The notes under the pieces: generated by a model | What the model saw: only the letters and a program-made list of their open reading frames with translations | What the model was told of the DNA's origin: nothing | Database searches by the model: none | Shown: positions 59,281-64,000 of the stretch, one piece after another | Layout: each line of letters begins with the position of its first letter | How positions within the stretch are numbered: the first letter of the stretch is position 1 | Translations under genes and position numbers: made by a program | Origin: Mycolicibacterium austroafricanum | GTDB lineage: Bacteria > Actinomycetota > Actinomycetes > Mycobacteriales > Mycobacteriaceae | Assembly: GCF_000612725.1 (NCBI RefSeq) | Contig: NZ_HG964450.1 | Coordinates: 404,034-468,033, forward strand | DNA length: 64,000 nt | Direction of reading: 5' to 3'

Positions 59281-59879
59281 CGTTCGGCCGCCAGCCGTTC
59301 GACGACCGGTTGCAGATCCTCGGCAAGCAACTCGCGCAGGAACACCGCGGCCACCCGATGCTCACGGTCCAGCACCACCGTCGACGGGATCACCGTGGTC
59401 GGGTAGCGCCCACCGAACGCGATCATCGTGCGCATCGGCGGGTCGTAGATGGACGGAAACGTGACGCCGCGGTCGATGATGAAGTCGCGCGGCGCGTCGA
59501 TGTTGTTGTCGCGCACGTCGATCCCCAGAAACGCCACACCCTGGCCCCTGGTCGCCTCATAGACCTGCTGCAGTTGGGTGATCTCGGTGCGGCACGGACC
59601 GCACCACTGGCCCCACACGTTGACGACGACCACCTTGCCGGCGAAGTCCTCCAGCGAGATCGTCCTGTCGGTGTCCATCAGGTCCGGTCCCGACAGCGGC
59701 CCGGGGGTGCCCCGCTTTTCCGGCGGGTCGTAGAAGATGTCGGTCTGCCCGCCCGGGGCGACGAACTCGAACGAGCCACCCTGGGCGACGACGTCACTGC
59801 CGGTGGCGCACCCGGCGAGCACAGCGGTGGCCGCGCACGCTGCGAACAGCGCACGCATCAGGGCCACCACCCGGCTCAC
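59277..59879 (-). CDS. TlpA/ResA-like lipoprotein thiol-disulfide protein (Rv0526)
   Basis: A 200-residue thioredoxin-fold protein with a lipoprotein signal (MRALFAACAATAVLAGC, lipobox LAGC) and the redox motif VWGQWCGPCRTEI. FLGIDVRDNNIDAPRDFI and the cis-Pro region YPTTVIPSTVVLD follow. It should reduce apocytochrome c thiols before haem attachment. The GTG at 59879 overlaps the upstream stop (GTGA); ATG 59858 is an alternative. Confidence 0.9.
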   Translation of the reverse strand: MSRVVALMRALFAACAATAVLAGCATGSDVVAQGGSFEFVAPGGQTDIFYDPPEKRGTPGPLSGPDLMDTDRTISLEDFAGKVVVVNVWGQWCGPCRTEITQLQQVYEATRGQGVAFLGIDVRDNNIDAPRDFIIDRGVTFPSIYDPPMRTMIAFGGRYPTTVIPSTVVLDREHRVAAVFLRELLAEDLQPVVERLAAER

Positions 59880-60478
59880 TGCCCGGCCAACTCCGAATAT
59901 CCCCAGCCGACACAGGTCTCGTCGTGAAAGTAGAACGACGTCACCGACGCGAGGTTGCACATCCTCTTGGTCGGGAAGTGGTGCAGCGGCCGGTCGGTCA
60001 TTGCGCGGCGCAACGTCTCCACCGGCAGCTGGTGGCTGACGCACACCGCCTCGTGTCCGTCGGCGGCCTCGCGGGCCCGCGCCACCGCGCGCTTCATACG
60101 GGCCGCGATCTCGGCATAGGGCTCACCCCAGGAAGGCCGCCGCGGGTTGCGCAGATGCCACCAGTTGCGCGGGTCGCGCAGCGCCCCGTCACCCGGCGAA
60201 ACACGCTGGCCCTGAAAGACATTCGTCGACTCGATCAATTCGTCGTCGACGTCGACGATCAGGCCGTGCCTGGCCGCGATCGGGGCGGCGGTCTCCTGGG
60301 CCCGCTCCAACGGAGAGGCGACGACATGGATGATGTCGCGGGCCGCCAACCACTCGGCGACGGCGTGGGCCTGCGCCTGGCCCCGCTCCGAAAGGTGGTA
60401 GTCCGCCAGCCTGCCGTAGAGGATCTTCTCAGGGTTGTGCACCTCACCGTGACGCATCACGTGCACGACTGTTTTCAT
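59876..60478 (-). CDS. histidine phosphatase (phosphoglycerate mutase-like) family protein (Rv0525)
   Basis: A 200-residue member: the RHG motif [20 protein letters not shown] (phospho-His), the [19 protein letters not shown] segment, the acid residue in [13 protein letters not shown] and the second His in [13 protein letters not shown]. The substrate is unknown. It is in the hemL operon between hemL and the TlpA-like gene, with 4-nt overlaps at both ends. Confidence 0.9.
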   Translation of the reverse strand: MKTVVHVMRHGEVHNPEKILYGRLADYHLSERGQAQAHAVAEWLAARDIIHVVASPLERAQETAAPIAARHGLIVDVDDELIESTNVFQGQRVSPGDGALRDPRNWWHLRNPRRPSWGEPYAEIAARMKRAVARAREAADGHEAVCVSHQLPVETLRRAMTDRPLHHFPTKRMCNLASVTSFYFHDETCVGWGYSELAGQ

Positions 60479-61773
60479 GCCGTCGCCTGCGCGGCCGCAC
60501 GGGCCGCACCCGGCAGGGCGGCGGCGATCTTGTCGAACGCACCGTCATCGAGAGCCGTTGAGACGAACCAGCATTCGTAGGCGCTCGGCGGCGGGTAGAC
60601 GCCCGCGTCGAGCAGGCCGTGGAAGAACGCCGGGAAACGCCACGTCTCAGTGGCTCGCGCGGCGGCGAAGTCGGTCACGGGTTCGGCGCCGAAGAACACG
60701 CTGAACATGTTGCCGGCGCGTGGAATCTGATGCGCGACACCGGCTTCGGTCAACGCGTCGCTGATCAGGCCGACCAGCCGGTCGGTGTTGGCGTCCAGCG
60801 CGGCGTAGGCGGTGTCGTCGGCGGCCCGCAGCGTCGCCAGTCCGGCCGCCATCGCGACCGGGTTTCCGGACAGCGTGCCGGCCTGATACACCGGGCCCAG
60901 CGGGGCCAGCCGGTTCATCACCTCGGCCCGGCCGCCGAACGCCGCGGCGGGCAGCCCGCCGCTCATCACCTTGCCGAACGTGAACAGATCGGCGTCCACC
61001 GGATCGACGCCGTACCAGCCGGCGCGGCTGACCCGGAAGCCGGTCATCACCTCGTCGAGGATGAGCAGGGCACCGTGCGCGGCGGTGATGCGGCGCAGCT
61101 CGGCGTTGAAGCCGGGCAGCGGCGGGACGACGCCCATGTTGCCGGGGCTGGCCTCGGTGATCACGCAGGCGATCTCGTCACCGAAGCGGCCGAACACCTC
61201 CTCGACCGCGGGCACGTTGTTGTACGGCAGCACGATGGTGTCGGCGGCGGCCGCGCCCGTCACCCCCGGCGACGACGGCAGTCCGAGCGTGGCGACCCCG
61301 GAGCCGGCGTCGGCGAGCAGGGCGTCGCTGTGGCCGTGGTAGCAGCCGGAGAACTTGACGATCTTGGCGCGGCCGGTGAATCCGCGGGCCAGCCGGATCG
61401 CGCTCATGGTGGCCTCGGTGCCGGAGTTCACCAGCCGGATCAGCTCGACCGGTGCGACCCGGTCGATGATCTCGTGGGCCAGCTCGGACTCCGACGGGGT
61501 CGGGGCGCCGAACGACAGCCCGTCGGCGGCCACCCGCTGCACCGCCTCGACGACGGCGGGGTGCGCATGACCGAGGATCATCGGGCCCCAGGAGCACACC
61601 AGGTCGACGTAGCGGTTGCCGTCGGCGTCGGTCAGCCAGCACCCCTTGGCCGAGGTGATGAACCGCGGCGTGCCGCCCACGGAACTGAAGGCCCGCACCG
61701 GCGAGTTGACCCCGCCGGGGATGACCGAGGCCGCGTCGGCGAACAACTTCGCGGACAGGTCGGTACTGCTCAT
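60475..61773 (-). CDS. hemL: glutamate-1-semialdehyde 2,1-aminomutase HemL
   Basis: A 432-residue PLP enzyme that converts glutamate-1-semialdehyde to 5-aminolaevulinate, the haem precursor. Motifs: [20 protein letters not shown] at the N-terminus, [20 protein letters not shown] (PLP phosphate), [20 protein letters not shown] (Asp) and the PLP lysine in [19 protein letters not shown]. It is the first gene of a six-gene operon for haem and cytochrome c assembly, as Rv0524-Rv0529. Confidence 0.95.
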   Translation of the reverse strand: MSSTDLSAKLFADAASVIPGGVNSPVRAFSSVGGTPRFITSAKGCWLTDADGNRYVDLVCSWGPMILGHAHPAVVEAVQRVAADGLSFGAPTPSESELAHEIIDRVAPVELIRLVNSGTEATMSAIRLARGFTGRAKIVKFSGCYHGHSDALLADAGSGVATLGLPSSPGVTGAAAADTIVLPYNNVPAVEEVFGRFGDEIACVITEASPGNMGVVPPLPGFNAELRRITAAHGALLILDEVMTGFRVSRAGWYGVDPVDADLFTFGKVMSGGLPAAAFGGRAEVMNRLAPLGPVYQAGTLSGNPVAMAAGLATLRAADDTAYAALDANTDRLVGLISDALTEAGVAHQIPRAGNMFSVFFGAEPVTDFAAARATETWRFPAFFHGLLDAGVYPPPSAYECWFVSTALDDGAFDKIAAALPGAARAAAQATA

Positions 61774-61825
61774 GCCGACCAGTGTCCCAGCCGGGCCGAA
61801 ATCGTCCAACTACAGGGTGTAGTGG

Positions 61826-62206
61826 TTACGTTTTCTGCGTGAGCTGGAACACCGGGTGGTCGGTGTCAGAGGGCAATCGGCGCCAATAACTGTCCACCGC
61901 CTTGCCCGCCAGCGGGCGGTAGGCAGCGATGATCGGCGCCCGCTGGTCGACGGGGATCTCGGTCGCGACGTAGCCGGTGTGACCGACTTCGACGTTCGGA
62001 TCGGCCCGGACATTCTTGACCCAGTCCGACTCACCCCTTGTGGACACCAGGTACCTGACCCCGTCGACCGCGGGCACCACGACGGGGATGCGTTGCGGCC
62101 GTCCGCTACGGCGCCCGTGGACAGTCAGTGTCTCTCCCATCCCGACGCGCATGGCGATCCGATTGAAGATCCGCCTCGTGAACCATGGCGGCTTGAGGTA
62201 GGCCAC
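61826..62206 (-). CDS. deazaflavin (F420)-dependent nitroreductase family protein
   Basis: A 126-residue Ddn-like (DUF385) protein: LTVHGRRSGRPQRIPVVVPA, VDGVRYLVSTRGESDWVKNV, RADPNVEVGHTG and AVDSYWRRLPSDTDHPVFQL. A GTG at 62206 (VAYLKPPWFTRRIF) gives the usual length; the frame is open upstream to 62362 but without family similarity. It is 52 nt from hemL and a second copy of the type at 26108. Binding of F420H2 is likely; the substrate is not known. Confidence 0.82.
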   Translation of the reverse strand: MAYLKPPWFTRRIFNRIAMRVGMGETLTVHGRRSGRPQRIPVVVPAVDGVRYLVSTRGESDWVKNVRADPNVEVGHTGYVATEIPVDQRAPIIAAYRPLAGKAVDSYWRRLPSDTDHPVFQLTQKT

Positions 62207-62404
62207 GACCTGAAGTGTCCTCGCTTCGGTCGAGCCTCCGCAATGGCCAGTAGCCGAGTCGGTGCCCGCCGCAGCGGCCCACCGCCACCGCCGGGCCCAT
62301 GACCTGCCGGTATTGCTGGTCGAACGCGGGCGGCAGAGGGTTGAGGGGTACCAGATGGTCATGCCGGCGGCGGATCGTGGTGACCCCCCGGGTCGCCCGG
62401 TGAC

Positions 62405-62548
62405 TCAGGCCGGCTGCACCTGGGTCATCGGCTTCTCGCAGCAGACCTCGCGGTGCTCCATGTCGGGCGAACACGGACACGCCTTCTCGTAGACGAGCAC
62501 CGCACCGCACTCCTTGCACTCGTACCGATCTCCGACGCTTCTGGGCAT
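62405..62548 (-). CDS. desulforedoxin-like iron-binding miniprotein
   Basis: A 47-residue protein with the four-Cys pattern YECKECGAVLVYE, then EVCCEKPMTQ, as in the N-terminal FeCys4 domain of desulfoferrodoxin and desulforedoxin (CxxC...CC); an additional ACPC lies between. The start ATG 62548 follows GGAGGTG. No superoxide reductase domain is attached. It may bind iron or zinc and serve as a small electron carrier or chaperone. Confidence 0.7.
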   Translation of the reverse strand: MPRSVGDRYECKECGAVLVYEKACPCSPDMEHREVCCEKPMTQVQPA

Positions 62549-62652
62549 CTGGCACCTCCGTGAGTGTTGCGTTTCGATTGACGGGTCAATCCGACCACCG
62601 TGGCCTCCACGCCGGAAGGGCCGAAATACCTCTGCGGCCAAGCCGGGTTCGC

Positions 62653-62664
62653 GTAGTCGACTAC
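62653..62664. promoter_or_regulatory. perfect 12-bp palindrome GTAGTCGACTAC
   Basis: It lies in the gap 62549-62798 between the divergent miniprotein and secreted-protein genes, about 135 nt upstream of the latter. A half-site (GACTAC) recurs shortly before the BlaI-type gene at about 63149. It is a candidate operator. I see no gene in this 250-nt gap. Confidence 0.4.
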
Positions 62665-62798
62665 TCGTTACACCCGGCGACGGCCGGCGCACCATCACTG
62701 CACAGCCCGACGGTTCTTGGGTTCGGTAGCCGTCGCGATGGGCTGTGCTGCTCACAGCGGCCGCGCGAGGGTGTGGCCTCACGAAGGGAGAACCCATC

Positions 62799-63089
62799 AT
62801 GAACACCATCTCTCGGCTGGCGACCGCCGTGGCCGTCTCGGGCGGACTGTGCCTGGCAGGCGTGGCGCTGGGTTCGGGTTCGGCCCAGGCAGACACCTGG
62901 TGCCCCGGTGACTACCTGTTCACCGGGATGCCGAACTGGGACATGACCGTCTGTCACGAGTACTACTGGGCGCACAAGTACGACCTCAACGCGCCCACCA
63001 CGCTGTTCATCGAGGGCGTGCCGCCCGGGCCGCCGGTGCCGGGGTTCTGCGGCCGGGACCTTTTCACCGGTCGACCTCTGCCCTGCTGA
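62799..63089 (+). CDS. small secreted protein, Cys-containing, mycobacterial type
   Basis: A 96-residue protein with a Sec signal peptide (ISRLATAVAVSGGLCLAGVA, then GSGSAQA; cleavage near residue 32). The mature 65 residues start DTWCPGDYLF and hold four Cys and many aromatics (NWDMTVCHEYYWAHKYDLN, PGFCGRDLF, PLPC), suited to two disulfides. The family is not named to my knowledge, but such small proteins recur in mycobacteria. ATG 62799 follows AAGGGAG. Confidence 0.75.
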   Translation: MNTISRLATAVAVSGGLCLAGVALGSGSAQADTWCPGDYLFTGMPNWDMTVCHEYYWAHKYDLNAPTTLFIEGVPPGPPVPGFCGRDLFTGRPLPC

Positions 63090-63190
63090 GGCCGCCGACG
63101 GATCGGCTCAGCCATGTCGAGGTGACTCGGGAACTTTGCCCGCCGGTGGTGCGACTACCTACCCATGCCGGTTCTGGTGGAGGGACACAT

Positions 63191-63616
63191 ATGACCACAC
63201 TTCGGCAGTTGGGCACGTTGGAGCGCTCGGTGATGGACCACCTCTGGGCGGTGGACTCGCCACAGACCGTGCGCCAGGTGCACCATTCCCTCTGCGCTCA
63301 GCGCACTCTGGCGTACACCACCGTCACGACTGTGCTGCGGCGGCTGGCAGGCAAGAACATCGTCCTACAGATGCGCGATGGCAGGACTCATCGGTACGTC
63401 GCCGCCCGTAGCCGCGACGAGCTCGTGGCTACGCTCATGATCGACGCGCTTGCGCAGGTCGACCACGGCGACAGGCAGTCCGCGCTCGCACACTTCGTGG
63501 CGCAGGTGGGTGCGGACGAGAAGCAGGCAATTCGTCGCGCACTCGCCGCAGCAGAGCCCAGCCCCATCGACAGCCCCTGTCGCACAAGCATTTTCACGTC
63601 TTTACGCAGCGCCTGA
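63191..63616 (+). CDS. BlaI/MecI/CopY-family transcriptional repressor
   Basis: A 141-residue winged-helix regulator: LGTLERSVMDHLWAVDSPQT, VRQVHHSLCAQRTLAYTTVT, TVLRRLAGKNIVLQMRDGRT, HRYVAARSRDELVATLMIDA. The dimerisation helix follows. ATG 63191 has GGAGGGA 5 nt upstream; a longer frame begins at 63122. No BlaR protease is seen downstream within the window; in mycobacteria such repressors control envelope or respiratory genes. Confidence 0.85.
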   Translation: MTTLRQLGTLERSVMDHLWAVDSPQTVRQVHHSLCAQRTLAYTTVTTVLRRLAGKNIVLQMRDGRTHRYVAARSRDELVATLMIDALAQVDHGDRQSALAHFVAQVGADEKQAIRRALAAAEPSPIDSPCRTSIFTSLRSA

Positions 63617-63715
63617 TCGGGGTTGGCGCCCGCGCGGTGGTCAGCCGGCGCCGGGGTCATGTCAACGAGCGGGCCTGTCATCGACGTCACGTCGCGGATG
63701 AGGGAAGATGCTGCC

Positions 63716-64000
63716 ATGGACTGTGAGGTGGCACGTGAGGCGCTCTCGGCGCGGATCGACGGTGAGCGTGAGCCGGTGCCCTCAGCGCGAGTCGACGAGC
63801 ATCTGCGCGAATGCCGGTCCTGCGCCGAGTGGTACCGGATCGCTCGGCAGCAATCACAATTGTTGCAGACCTTGGCCGGCCCCGGCCCCGCGGGACGTGA
63901 TCTCGGTGAGCGGGAGGTGCCGGATCGACGTCCCGGGGTGCACGGCGGCGTGCGCTACGCACTGGTGGCCGTCGGTGTCATCCAGTTGAGTCTGGCGCTC
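63716..64000 (+). CDS. zf-HC2 (anti-sigma-like) protein, N-terminal part only
   Basis: The visible 95 codons start MDCEVAREALSARIDGERE and contain a zinc-finger anti-sigma pattern (VDEHLRECRSCAEWYRIARQ: HxxxCxxC with an earlier Cys). A membrane helix seems to begin near the window edge (RYALVAVGVIQLSLAL). It could be an anti-sigma factor or a membrane-associated sensor. It is 99 nt after the BlaI-type gene and probably linked to it. The remainder is outside the window. Confidence 0.75.
   Translation, partial: MDCEVAREALSARIDGEREPVPSARVDEHLRECRSCAEWYRIARQQSQLLQTLAGPGPAGRDLGEREVPDRRPGVHGGVRYALVAVGVIQLSLAL

Overview
The window is a 64 kb piece of a high-GC actinobacterial chromosome, almost certainly a rapidly growing Mycobacterium/Mycolicibacterium. 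The evidence is a complete mce (mammalian cell entry) operon, menaquinone genes (menA, menB, menC, menE), System II cytochrome c maturation genes next to hemL, many GTG starts, 1-4 nt start/stop overlaps, and gene order that follows M. tuberculosis Rv0524-Rv0554 with insertions and a local inversion. I saw no rRNA, tRNA or CRISPR.

Layout. 1-3770 (minus): a guanidine-III-like riboswitch, two Gdx/SugE-type SMR subunits, menC, a GlxA-type regulator, a DJ-1/PfpI protein and the start of bpoC. 3871-7110 (minus): an MpaB-like oxygenase, a TetR regulator and an acyl-CoA ligase, with a strong promoter/operator in front. 7202-19783 (minus): a tandem-TetR (Mce3R-like) regulator, yrbEA, yrbEB, mceA-F, a Mam protein and two secreted proteins. 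20050-32441 (mostly plus): fadD8 behind a KstR-like box, a GntR/CynX-type pair, a kinase-fold protein, HAD, F420-type nitroreductase, menB, AraC/SDR pair, Rv0547c-like SDR, FadD and a VOC protein. 32440-33893: an array of 61-bp repeats split by an intact IS3-family element. 33900-39149: pitA block (minus), then DUF3349-menE and a membrane protein (plus). 39075-42592 (minus): glycosyltransferase, DUF2064, methyltransferase, a membrane/molybdopterin fusion and a membrane protein. 42696-44388: two-component system. 44459-48621: NMO-type flavoprotein, galE3-mtnP-small ORF, menA. 48736-53636 (plus): moxR/DUF58/VWA operon. 53640-55771: small genes and a ParA-like ATPase. 55872-61773 (minus): hemL, PGM-like, TlpA-like, ccdA, resB, ccsA. 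61826-64000: F420-type protein, desulforedoxin-like miniprotein, small secreted protein, BlaI-type regulator and the start of a zinc-finger anti-sigma-like protein.

How the genes work together. Four menaquinone genes (menC, menB, menE, menA) are spread over the window, and the hemL-ccs operon joins haem synthesis to c-type cytochrome assembly, so much of the conserved backbone serves respiration. Between these backbone genes lie accessory blocks: lipid import (mce), acyl-CoA ligases, guanidinium export and regulators.

The most interesting non-coding features are the guanidine-III riboswitch, the KstR-like box at fadD8, two arrays sharing a 13-bp palindrome and a 27-bp period although 33 kb apart, the 61-bp array hit by the IS, and a menE gene with an excellent ribosome-binding site but no normal start codon behind it. 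Functional statements rest on reading motifs and remembered family members; no searches were run.
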